A stretch of 64,000 nucleotides of DNA from Gyromitra esculenta (taxonomy: Eukaryota > Ascomycota > Pezizomycetes > Pezizales > Discinaceae). Of the stretch, positions 9,857-19,548 are shown piece by piece. The translations under genes were made by a program, and so were the position numbers. The stretch spans positions 1,116,001-1,180,000 of the forward strand of contig JBCAML010000019.1 in the NCBI GenBank assembly GCA_038503075.1, given 5' to 3'. The notes beneath the pieces are model-generated. The model was not told the DNA's origin. It saw only the letters and a list, made by a program, of their open reading frames with translations, and did no database searches. The first letter of the stretch is position 1. The number at the start of each line of letters is the position of its first letter.

Positions 9857-10242
9857 GGTTAGGTCTTTTTACTTGGTTAGTTTGCGATGGATTTCGGTTA
9901 CGATTATAATGTCTTTGTGTTTCGGTTGTTGTCGGGATTGAATTGTAGTATGGAAAAGCGGGGTATTTAAGTGATGGATTTTGTTTGTTCTTTATCTTTT
10001 TCTTCTTCTTTCCTTAAGCAACGTTCTCGTTCACTTCTACTTGTATTATTTTAATACTATCTCGGTTCTACCTCAGAACCTTCACTGTCACTGTGAAACA
10101 TCGCTGATACTTCGCCTTGAAGTATACCCCCCGTAGAACTTGTAGAAATACCGCACTCTTCGAACGAGTTAGTATCTCGCTTAAGTAGCACTGCTCACCT
10201 TCAGGGATACTGAAGGGCTTAACGAGAAACTGAACCGTGAGA
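9832..10242 (+). repeat. 3' LTR of element A (411 bp)
   Basis: Begins TTTCATGG and ends CCGTGAGA. It has a TATA-like TATTTAAG near 9963, AAGCAACGT at 10016-10024 and the conserved hairpins. It is preceded by a purine tract (GAAGGGGGGAG). The 5' LTR is outside the window. Confidence 0.92.
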
Positions 10243-10414
10243 CTCCACAGACTCTACGATTTGTTCAAGTAAAGTGGACTTGAGGGCGGCAACAGCGTGA
10301 AATTACGAAGTGTAACCGAGGTTTGTATTGTGAAATACAAGAGTGTACTATAGCAGACGTTGCTTAAGGAAAGAAAAAGGAAAAGTACAACAGGAGGGAA
10401 TTCCTCTCGCTTAT
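10243..10414 (-). repeat. Family-2 LTR remnant, part 1 (target of elements A and C)
   Basis: Matches positions about 95-265 of the intact family-2 LTR at 18453-18864 (shared TTGTATT/AATACAA hairpin and ACGTTGCTTAAGGA block). The right half is at 24961-25112, on the other side of element C. Rejoining at CTTAT restores the LTR sequence. Confidence 0.85.
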
Positions 10415-11279
10415 TTTCATGGATTGATCTAGGGAATGAATCGTGGTCTGGTTGTTGGTTATATTGTTGTCTGAATGGTTGTACAATCTATTTGTTGTTC
10501 GGTTATATTTTGGGTTATTGGTATAATGTCTTTGTGTTTCGGTTGTTGTTGGGTTGTTGTTGGTGCTACAGGAAAAGCGGGGTATTTAAGTGAAGGATTT
10601 CGGTCGTTCCTGTTTCTCTTTCTCTTCTTTCCTTAAGCAACGTTCTCGTTATATCTCACGGATGGCTTCTCGTTAAGCCCTTCAGTATCCCTGAAGGTGA
10701 GCAGTGCTACTTAAGCGAGAAACCAATACGTTCGAGGAGTGCGGTATAGTCTACAGGTCCTACGAAGAGTATACTTCAAGGCGAAGTATCGGCAATGTTT
10801 CACAGCGGCAGCGAGGATTCTAAGGTAGAATCGAAGTGGAATTATAACGGATACAGCAGAAGTGAAACGAGAACGTTGCTTAGGAAAGAGAAGAAAGAAA
10901 GTACGAAGAACAAACAAAATCCTTCACTTAAATACCCCACTTTTACCCAACAAAACCCAATAGCCGATAACACCCGAAATACAATAACATTATCTAACAA
11001 CCGAAAAGCACAACAACCGTATACTCGAACCCTAGCCCTATATCCAATCCTTAATCCGTGAAATAATACTTCTCTTGTATCAGTCTTAATACCACTTCGA
11101 TTCTCCCTCAGAATCCTCGCTGTCGCCGTGAACCATTGCCGATACTTCGCCTTGAAGTATACTCCCTGTAGGACCTGTAGAAACTTTGCACTCATCGAAC
11201 GAGTTGATACCTCGCTTAAGTAGCACTGCTTACCTTCGGGGATACCGAAGGGCTTAAGCTGAGAAACTCAACCGTGAGA
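10415..11279 (+). repeat. 5' LTR of element C, split by a solo LTR
   Basis: LTR sequence at 10415-10653 and 11069-11279 totals 450 bp, equal to the 3' LTR at 24506-24955. TATA-like TATTTAAG lies near 10582 and AAGCAACGT near 10635. I count at least six differences from the 3' LTR, so C is older than B and D. Confidence 0.9.
10654..11063 (-). repeat. Solo LTR in the 5' LTR of element C
   Basis: 410-bp family-1 LTR. It is flanked by TTATA (10649-10653) and TAATA (11064-11068), a 5-bp duplication with one mismatch. Closest to the LTRs of element D. Left by recombination between the LTRs of a full element. Confidence 0.9.
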
Positions 11280-11281
11280 TT

Positions 11282-11290
11282 ACGTTGCTT
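11282..11290 (+). other. Predicted self-primer binding site of element C
   Basis: ACGTTGCTT two bases after the 5' LTR end, complementary to AAGCAACGT within the LTR near 10635, as in B and D. Confidence 0.65.
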
Positions 11291-11322
11291 CCTTCTCTAC
11301 ACCTCCTACTTCGACGCCCCTT

Positions 11323-11479
11323 TATGGAACTTGTTACTTGGATTCGCCAATCCATCCTACAAGTTTTCCCCTGCCTCACCCCCCGAAGACCCCAAACCAT
11401 TACTGAAGCCATCCCTGAGTGGCTCAACCAACACTACCTCCGAACCAACTCCCTTCCGTGTAACAAACCAAGGTCATGA
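11323..11479 (+). CDS. Small ORF in the leader of element C, unrecognised
   Basis: An ATG at 11323 opens 51 codons, ending at TGA 11477-11479. It lies 43 bases after the LTR, where the gag ATG stands in element D. The product contains PEWLNQHYLRTNSLP near its end. A second, divergent version (PDWLDEEYIRTNTIP) is encoded on the opposite strand at 11752-12012, so the peptide seems to have been a real coding unit. I do not recognise it. The next in-frame-like segment (ATG at 11476, MSSPAPAAV) resembles the gag start of D (MSSPVDPSS). It could be an element-encoded extra ORF or captured host sequence. Confidence 0.4.
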
Positions 11480-11751
11480 GCTCTCCCGCCCCCGCCGCTG
11501 TAAGACCGGTACTTCTTACCGCACAGGAAATCTCCAAGAAGCTTTAGATAACAATCTAGACGCTATAACCTGCCCGGTTGCTATCCGCAACACAATACAC
11601 AGGCGCAAGTCCTAACTGCTTCTTATGAACCGCTAAAAGATAACCGTAGGGTTCAAGGTAGGGATCGAGCAAAGTTCCGTGAAGAACTTCCAATAGTCAG
11701 GTTTTAATAACTAACGATGAAGGGTTCTTGACCCTATGTGTAGTTTGAATA

Positions 11752-12012
11752 TCACTTGCTTTGCTTATTGGGTATCGTGTTCGTTCGAATATACTCTTCG
11801 TCTAACCAATCTGGAAGGACAAGGTCTGTTGTGGACGCGTCGTGACTTTGAGGTTCGTGTCGCGTGAAGCAACAACAAAGTCTCTTGAAGAAATAAAGGA
11901 TTCTTTGCATGAAGAAAGTATTACTTGAAGATGAAACGAACGCAGGACCTTGAGAGTATGAATGAAAGTTGTATACCGCTAAGCTATACAATATAATATT
12001 GATAAGGCTCAT
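11752..12012 (-). CDS. Small ORF, inverted divergent copy of the 11323 peptide
   Basis: 86 codons on the minus strand. A hydrophobic, Cys-rich segment (FFKRLCCCFTRHEPQ) precedes PDWLDEEYIRTNTIPNKQ near the C-terminus. The last 40 residues align with the small ORF at 11323-11479 over W-L, Y, R-T-N and P positions. It lies in the 1.1-kb insert of element C. Whether it is expressed is unknown; it may be a relic of another element. Confidence 0.35.
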   Translation of the reverse strand: MSLINIILYSLAVYNFHSYSQGPAFVSSSSNTFFMQRILYFFKRLCCCFTRHEPQSHDASTTDLVLPDWLDEEYIRTNTIPNKQSK

Positions 12013-12414
12013 TCTTCGTCGCTAATGATCAGGAAGAAGACCCTTCTCAACGGTAGAACACTGGACTACTTATAGTAGTCAAGCGTCGAATACAAAGGCT
12101 ATGTAATAACATGAACTAACATGAAGAAATCCCATAGACCCTGAACGCTTTCCTTCGCTCCTACCCCTCTCATTATCATATGGCGTGATTGTCGGAATTA
12201 ACCGGCGACGCAACGTATAAGCGAATCGGGGAAGTGTCGATCGAAAGAGTCGGCCATTGATGATACAAGGAAACCAAACATCCAATCTGAATCTTATTAA
12301 TAATCAACCAAGATTAATAATAACCGACATGGTTGGGGATTGAACGCTAGTCCATATGTGTGCATCGTAAGCGAACTCAAGTCGGAACCAACTAAGCTAC
12401 CAATAGGTATAACA

Positions 12415-13717
12415 GCCACTCCTTCCTCCGAAGGAGCCGCTGTCGCCACGCACCGCTTCCCCACAAAAGAAGCCTTCGCCCAAGCATACCGAGACAACCC
12501 CGTTGAGCTATATAACCAGCTCCGGGACCTCAACCAAGCCTTGGACGACCAGATCGATGCCCTGCAAGAGAACACACAGGAGTTGGAGATAAAACTCAAC
12601 ACCGTGAAGATCCAAGCAGACAACGCGACCCGACATGCTCTGCAACAGGATCAACGAGTTACCGAGGCTGCAGACCTCATTGCGAGACTACGTCAGGAAC
12701 GCAACGAAGCCAGGACCGCCAATCAAGCCCCCAGCTCCACCAAACCTCACCGCCACTCCCCCACCTCCAGCAAACAACCACCGCTCAGAACGCATGCCGG
12801 ACCCAGAAAAGTTCAACGGATCTCGAGCAAAACTCCCCGGCTTCATACTCCAACTACGCTCCAAGCTAACCGTCAACCGAGACCGCTTTGCCAATGAGAC
12901 CACAATGATACTTTACACTATCAATCGACTAGAAGGAGCAGCCCTAGAACAGGTCCGTCACACGGTTCTCCCCTCAGGCCTTACCTCTTGGAACAGCGCA
13001 AAAGAACTCATCACCGCCCTGGAAACTGCCTTTGGAGACCCAGACCCAACTGGCACTGCTCTGCGAGAACTCCACCAACTCCGTCAAGGAAAACGTGATT
13101 TCTCGGCCTATTTAGCCGATTTCCAAAGGATCATGGGCCAGTTAAACTTCGACGAAAACTCAAAAATGGACGCGTTGGAACACGGCATGTCGGAGGAGTT
13201 GAAAGAAGCTATAGTGTTTGCACCCATCGCCCCCGCTAACCTCCCGGAGATGATTCTCACCCTTACTCAGCTAGATAACCGTATCCAAGCCCGCAAGGCA
13301 GAGAAATGGGGAAATGTATGAGATAACATGGGTCAATTCAGTGCTCCCGCAGCCTTCACCCCTGCCTCCTCCTTCACCCCCGGAGGACTAGCCCCTATGG
13401 ACTTGTCTTTCGGACGTACCACCAATCTTTCTCGCCCTCCTCAAGACCAACGATATACAATGGTCAACGGACGGAGAAAGCTCTCGGAAGAGGAAAAACA
13501 GTGGCACCGCTCCACTGGGAAGTGCATGTTTTGCGTGGCCCCCGATCATTCCTACGCCAGTTGCCCCTCCGCTCCTAAAAAACCTACCATGAGGGGAGCC
13601 CTCACTGCACCACCCGCCGCCCGTACACCCGCCGCCTCCTCTCTTCCACCACCACCTCTTCCTCCTCAATTTTTTGCATTAGAATCAGCAGGCTCTTCCA
13701 ATGAGTCTTTAAACTAG
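12415..13717 (+). pseudogene. gag: Gag of element C, broken
   Basis: Homologous to gag of B and D from EGAAVATHRFPT to the NESLN tail. The frame changes near 12730, where bases are missing in the C-run before the PPAPPNLTATPPPP segment, and a TGA stands at 13319-13321. The zinc knuckle is CMFCVAPDHSYASC. The region upstream of 12415 is not gag-like. The copy cannot make full Gag. Confidence 0.82.
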
Positions 13718-13751
13718 TCCGACCAAGGCTGACCAGTGACCCTGCCTTGGT
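13708..13751 (+). promoter_or_regulatory. Putative -1 ribosomal frameshift signal, element C
   Basis: TTTAAAC (13708-13714) is followed by the stop TAG (13715-13717) and a stem ACCAAGGC (13722-13729) / GCCTTGGT (13744-13751). Confidence 0.78.
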
Positions 13752-15170
13752 TCCCATTTCTTTACCTTTGTCAGCATTTTCTATTTCAGGTTTTTCAGTA
13801 TCGGATATGTGTGTGGAGGATCAATTGGACGGGGAACATTTCGTTATAGCATGTAACATTTCCCTTAATAATAAAACAATTAAAACTCACACACTATTGG
13901 ACACTGGAGCCTCGGGATTTGCCTTCATTGATAAAGACTTTGCGAGTCACCACTCCCTACCTCTCCTACCTTTAAAAAACCCCCGACAGCTGGAAGTAAT
14001 TGATGGTCGCCCAGTTTCATCAGGGGACATCACCCATATTGCCAACATCAATCTCTCTATTCAAGAACACCAGGAGCAAGCCCCCTGCTTTATCACCCAG
14101 CTAGGACATTACCCTCTCGTTCTCGGAATCCCATGGATGAACCATCACGACGTCCAACTCCACTTCGCAAAAAAACGCATTGTGTTTAATTCTAAGCTCT
14201 GCACAACCCACTGCGCACCACGTTCCCCTCCGGTATCCACCTCGGCCATTCCTGCCCCTCCTCGGCTTAATATGTCATTCATTGGTGCCGCTAGCTTCAG
14301 AACCCTCACCAGGAAACGGACATCACAAGCCTACGCCATGTCCCTCTATGAGATTAATAAAATCATAGACAAAACGACAACCAAAGAGGAATGGAAATCT
14401 AGAATTCCAAAAAAATACCATGACTTCCTCGATATGTTTGATAAAAGCAAAGCTCAAGGACTCCCCCCACGCCGTTCGTATGACCACAAAATACAACTAA
14501 TGGAGGGAAAGGATGCCCCTTTCGGACCCCTTTATGGAATGTCCCGAGAAGAACTAATCGTCCTGAAAAAATACATTGAAGACAATCTCGAAAAAGGATT
14601 TATTCGTGCTAGCTCCTCTCCCGCCGGATCCCCCGTCCTTTTCGTCAAAAAAGCTGACGGATCCCTACGACTCTGTGTGGATTATCGAGGCCTCAATGCT
14701 ATTACCATTAAGGATCGCTATACTTCCCCCCTTATCCGAGAGACGCTCGATCGGCTAGCAAAAGCGCAATGGTATACGAAGCTAGACCTCCGTGACAGTT
14801 ACCACCAAGTACGCATTGCCAAGGGAGATGAGTGGAAGACAGCCTTTCGCACCCGCTACGGCTTATATGAGTATCAAGTCATGCCGTTTGGTTTGACCAA
14901 CGCCCCAGGAACCTTCCAACGATTTGTTAATGATTGCCTCACCGAGTACCTAGACATTTTCTGTATGGCCTACCTTGATGATATCCTAATTTATAGTGAT
15001 ACCTTTGCGGAGCATCAGGTTCATGTACGAAAGGTACTCCAGATACTCAAAAATAACGATATCTTGCTCAAACCGGAAAAATGCGAATTCGAGGTACAAA
15101 CAACCAAGTACCTAGGCCTCATCCTTACCCCTGACGGCATCAAGATGGACGAAGAGAAACTGAAAGCAGT

Positions 15171-15576
15171 TCTCACGGTTCAGTCTCTCGTTAAGCCCTT
15201 TAGTATCCCTAAAGGTGAGCAGTGCTACTTAAGCGAGATACTAACACGTTCGAGGAGTGCAATGTTTCTACAGGTTCTACAGTGAGTATACTTCAAGGCG
15301 AAGTATCAGCGATGTTTCACAGCGGCAGCGAAAGTTCTGAGATAGAACCGTGGTAGTATTAGAGTAATACAGGTAGAAGTGAACGAGAACGTTGCTTAAG
15401 GAAAGAAGAAGTAAAGGAACAAGAACGACCGAAATCCACCGCTTAAATACCCCGCTTTCCTTAACAAAACTTATAACCGAAACATAACCGAGCAAGGAAG
15501 AGATTGTACAACCATCCAAACCACAATACGACCAACAACCAAACCACGGCTCATTATCCAAAATTAATCCATGAAA
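15171..15576 (-). repeat. Solo LTR in pol of element C
   Basis: 406-bp family-1 LTR flanked by GCAGT (15166-15170 and 15577-15581). Its U5 hairpin stem reads CCTTTAG / CTAAAGG (sense) and not CCTTCAG / CTGAAGG, a compensated change. Confidence 0.93.
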
Positions 15577-17312
15577 GCAGTACGGGAATGGGGCACCCCT
15601 AAGAGTGTCAAAGACGTACAAGCCTTTCTAGGCTTTGCTAATTTCTATCGTCGCTTTATTCTCGGTTTTTCCAAACTTGCCTCCCCCCTGACGGCCCTAA
15701 CAAAAAAAGGTATTACTTTCGAATGGACTGTAGAAGCAGACATTGCCTTCGAGAACCTAAAATATGCCTTTACCACCGCTCCAATCCTCATCCACTTCGA
15801 CCCTGACAAGAAAATCATGGTGGAAACCGACGCATCCAACTTCGTATCCGGGGGAGTGCTATCGCAATACGATGACGCAGGAGTATTATACCCGGTAGCC
15901 TTTTTCTCAAAGAAACACTCCCCTGCCGAGTGTAACTATGAGATTTATGACAAGGAGTTATTGGCCATAATCCGAGTGTTTGAAGAATGGCGACCCGAAC
16001 TAGAAGGCTCAAAGCACCCCATTGATGTCATCAGCGACCATAAGAACCTTGAGTATTTTATGAGTACCAAGCAACTTAACCGCCGAGAAGCCAGATGGGC
16101 TGAATACCTATCACGCTTTGACTTCGTGATTACGTATAGACCAGGGAGCTAAGGAGGTAAACCCGACGCTTTAACCAGGAGATCAGGAGATCTCCCCAAG
16201 GAAGGAGATGAATGGTTAGCACACCAAAGCCAGGTGGTGCTAAAGAAGGAAAATATAGACCCTAAGATAAGTTTGTTGTCGGCTTCTTTGTCAAATGAAG
16301 CCGCTGAATTGGGCGCCCCCCTATTAAAACTCTTTAAAAAAGGATATACCGCTGATAAATTCCCTGAAAAAATCCTCCTAGCGTTAAAAAATAAGGACCA
16401 ACAATCCAAGGAGATTACCTTAAGCGAGTGCAAGGAAGAAAACAGAAAACTCTATTATCGAGACTGTATCTACGTGCCAGACTTTGCTCCTCTCCGCCTT
16501 GAATTGATCAAAAGACACCACGATGTCCTTGCTGCAGGCCATCCAGGACGAGATAAAACCTTCGAACTCCTTGCTAGAAGGTTCTATTGGCCCAAGATGA
16601 GGGAGTCGATCAGTAGATATGTCCGTAACTGTCATATCTGCCAGAAGGCAAAACCAGTTACCCAACGCACTCAAGGAGTTCTCCGCCCCCTACCTATTCC
16701 TAATCGTCCATGGCAAGAAATCTCTATGGATTTCGTTACCGGCCTCCCCAAATCGAATGGCTATGATGCTATCATGGTAGTAGTCGATTGACTGTCCAAA
16801 ATGCGCCATCTTATCCCTTGTAACACGACCGTCAACTCCAGAGATGTAGCTGATCTATATCTACAACATGTTTGGAAATTACATGGACTACCCACGCATA
16901 TTACATCAGATCAAGGCACCCAATTCACTGCACATTTCTGGAAAGAATTATGTCAACGCCTTGGGATTCAAACCAGAATGTCCACTGCCTTCCATCCTGA
17001 AACGGACGGACAAACGGAAAGACTAAACGCGGTTATGGAACAGTACCTGCGATCTTATGTATCGTATCAACAAGAAGACTGGAGCAACTGGTTACCTATG
17101 GCCGAGTTCTCAGCGAATAACCAGGAATCTGCTAGCACCAAAGTTTCCCCTTTTTTCGCTAACTATGGATACCATCCTCGCTTTGATACTACTCTCCTCC
17201 CAACTCAAGCGACCCCTCATAGCCTAGATGCCGCCTCGTTTAGTCAAACCATGCAGGAGCTCTATGATCACCTACGGACGCAGATAAGGACAGCCCAGGA
17301 CATCCAGGAAAC

Positions 17313-17722
17313 TTTCACGGATTAAGGATTGGATATAGGGCTAGGGTTCGAATATATGGTTGTTGTGCTTTTCGGTTGTAAGATAATGTTATTGTATTTC
17401 GGGTGTTATCGGTTATTGGGTTTTGTTGGGTAAAAGCGGGGTATTTAAGTGAAGGATTTCGTTTGCTCTTCGTACTTTCTTTCTTCTTTTCTTAAGCAAC
17501 GTTCTCGTTTCACTTCTGCTGTATCTGTTATAATTCTACTTCGGTTCTACCTTAAGAATCCTCGCTGCCGCTGTGAAACATCGCCAATACTTCGCCTTGA
17601 AGTATACTCTTCGTAGGACCTGTAGACTCTACCGCACTCCTCGAACGTATTGGTTTCTCGCTTAAGTAGCACTGCTCACCTTCAGGGATACTGAAGGGCT
17701 TAATGAGAAGCCATCCGTGAGA
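17313..17722 (+). repeat. 5' LTR of element D (410 bp)
   Basis: TATTTAAG (17442-17449) is the likely TATA box. The predicted RNA start is at or just before AAGCAACGT (17494-17502). Ends TTTCACGG and CCGTGAGA. Pairs with 23596-24005. Confidence 0.94.
17494..17722 (+). ncRNA. Predicted structured RNA leader (R-U5) of element D
   Basis: From the predicted RNA start to the LTR end there is a series of hairpins. One is a GGTTCT/AGAATC-type hairpin. Another is ATACTTC-GCCTT-GAAGTAT (17587-17605). Near the 3' end is CCTTCAG-GGATA-CTGAAGG (17679-17697), enclosed by TTCTCGCTTAAG and CTTAATGAGAA. Stems vary between LTR copies and families while pairing and loops (GCCTT, GGATA) persist. This is the expected signature of selected RNA structure, possibly for self-priming, packaging or strand transfer. 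Confidence 0.65.
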
Positions 17723-17724
17723 TT

Positions 17725-17733
17725 ACGTTGCTT
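17725..17733 (+). other. Predicted self-primer binding site of element D
   Basis: ACGTTGCTT begins two bases after the LTR and is exactly complementary to AAGCAACGT at 17494-17502. Confidence 0.7.
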
Positions 17734-17764
17734 GCTCATCTACACCTCCTACCGCTAACTCATC

Positions 17765-19513
17765 ATGAGTTCCCCCGTTGACCCCTCCTCCAACACAGAA
17801 GGAGCCGCCGTCGCAGCCTCAGGCTTCCCCACTAAGGAAGCCTTTGCCAAAGCATACAGAGACGACCCAGTTGAGCTGTACAATCAACTTCGAGAACTAA
17901 ACCAGAGCCTGGAGGACCAAATAAGCATCCTTCAGGATAACGAGAAAGACGCTGAAGTAAAACTCAGCACTGCTCAAATCCAAATCGACAATGCCCTCCG
18001 ACACGCCACACAACAGGATCAAAGGGTTACAGAAGCAGCCAGCCTTATCGCTAGACTCCGCCAAGAGCGAAACGAAGCCCGCGCAAACCTCTCAGCCCCC
18101 CCGGCTCCACCAAACCTCACCGCCACTCCCCCACCGCCGACATCTTCTACCCATCGCTCCGAACGTATGCCAGATCCAGAGAAATTCGACGGATCTAGAA
18201 TCAAACTCCCCGGCTTCATCCTCCAACTTCGTTCAAAACTCGCTGTTAACAGAGACCGGTTCGCGGATGAAAATACCATGATTCTCTATACAATTAACCG
18301 CCTGGAAGGAGCTGCTCTGGAACAAGTCCGACACACAGTCCTTCCCTCCGGCCTCACCACCTGGACCAGTGCAGCCGCTCTCATTGCCGCGTTAGAAACT
18401 GCCTTTGGAGACCCCGATCCCACCGGTACCGCACGAAGGGAACTTCACCAGCTCTCAAGGGGCGAGGTTTATCTTCAAGCTCTCAGGTATCCCCCGAGAT
18501 GAGCAGTGCTACTTGAAGGGAAAACTAAGCGACGAGAGTGTTTACGAGAATCCACAGGCTCTACGAGGTGTTCAAGTATAGAGGACTTGAGGACGGCGAC
18601 AGCGTAAGGTTTATGAGGTAAACCGAGGTTTGTATTGTAAAATACAAGAGTGTACGATAGAAGACGTTGCTTAAGGAGAGAAGAAAGAAAAGTACAACAA
18701 GAGGGGAGAACCCTTCGCTTATATACCCATAATCCATCTCTTTGATGACAAACGCATGACTCATTGTAACGGAAACCAAGAGAAACATATCGAACAAAAA
18801 TAACAAAGCAACACGATCGAATATCCATACCATCCAATAAGCGACCTAACAACCATCCATGAAACCAGCTCCGTCAAGGAAAACGCAACTTCTCTGCTTA
18901 CCTGGCCGATTTCCAACGCATCATGGGCCAACTCAACTTCGATGAAAATTCGAAGATGGACGCCTTGGAGCACGGGATGTCAGAAGAGTTGAAAGAGGCC
19001 ATGGTATTTGCCACCGCTGTCCCCGCTAACCTCGGAGAAATGATCACCACCCTTACCCGCCTGGACAATCGCATCCGAGCCCGAAAAGCCGAAAAACGAG
19101 GCAATACAAGAGACAATATGGGACAATTCAGTTCTCAAGCGATGACCCCCTTTGTCCCGGCCTCATCATTCGTACCAGGCGGCCTTGCCCCAATGGATCT
19201 CTCCTTCGGAAGAACCAGTAACCTGTCTCGCCCCCCGCAGGATCAACGATACACGATGGTAAATGGAAGGAGGAAGCTTTCGGAGGAAGAAAAACAGTGG
19301 CGCCGCTCCACTGGGAAATGTATGTTCTGCGCCGCCCCCGACCACTCCTACACCAGCTGTCCCTCTGCCCCTAAAAAACCTACTATGAGGGGAGCCCTCA
19401 CTGCACCACCCGCCAATAGAACACCCCCCGCCTCCATTCTTCCACCACCACCTCTTCCTCCCCAGTTTTTTGCATTAGAATCAGCAGACTCCTCAAATGA
19501 GTCTTTAAACTAG
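17765..19513 (+). pseudogene. gag: Gag of element D, interrupted by a family-2 solo LTR
   Basis: ATG at 17765 (MSSPVDPSSNTEGAAV) lies 43 bases after the LTR. The first part runs to 18452 and the second from 18870 to the stop at 19513. Removing the solo LTR and one CCAGC copy rejoins the frame inside LHQLRQGKRNFSAYL. It has a coiled-coil-like N-terminus, central Gag domain, zinc knuckle CMFCAAPDHSYTSC and Pro-rich tail, about 435 residues in all. No other lesion was seen. Confidence 0.9.
18453..18864 (-). repeat. Solo LTR of family 2 in gag of element D
   Basis: 412 bp, flanked by CCAGC (18448-18452 and 18865-18869). In sense it begins TTTCATGG and ends CTTGAGA. It shares with family 1 the ACGTTGCTTAAGG block, the TAGCACTGCTCA block and the GGATA hairpin loop, but most other sequence differs. 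This is the best complete reference copy of family 2 here. Confidence 0.93.
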
Positions 19514-19548
19514 TTCAACCAAGGCTGACCAGTGACCCTGCCTTGGTT
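19504..19548 (+). promoter_or_regulatory. Putative -1 ribosomal frameshift signal, element D
   Basis: TTTAAAC (19504-19510) is followed by the stop TAG (19511-19513), a 6-base spacer including that stop, and a perfect 9-bp stem AACCAAGGC (19517-19525) / GCCTTGGTT (19540-19548). Confidence 0.85.

Larger units (their letters stand above)
95..10242 (+). mobile_element. Element A: Ty3/gypsy chromovirus, split by element B
   Basis: Visible parts are the gag C-terminus (95-280), the frameshift site (271-314), pol part 1 (to 2535), pol part 2 (8411-9856) and the 3' LTR (9832-10242). Removing element B and one CACTG copy restores the pol reading frame exactly. Several catalytic-domain arginines have become Cys or Trp by CpG to TpG change (near 1280, 1354, 1800 and 1170), so this is an old, inactive copy. 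It ends directly against an internal part of a family-2 LTR (10243 onward), which suggests A inserted into that LTR. The expected duplication would be CTCCA, with its other copy left of the window. Confidence 0.88.

Noticed and set aside
12340..12402. tRNA gene on the minus strand (box A TAGCTTAGTTGG, box B GTTCAATCC)
   Set aside because: Acceptor and T stems do not pair. Kept only as a tRNA-like relic within the insert of element C.
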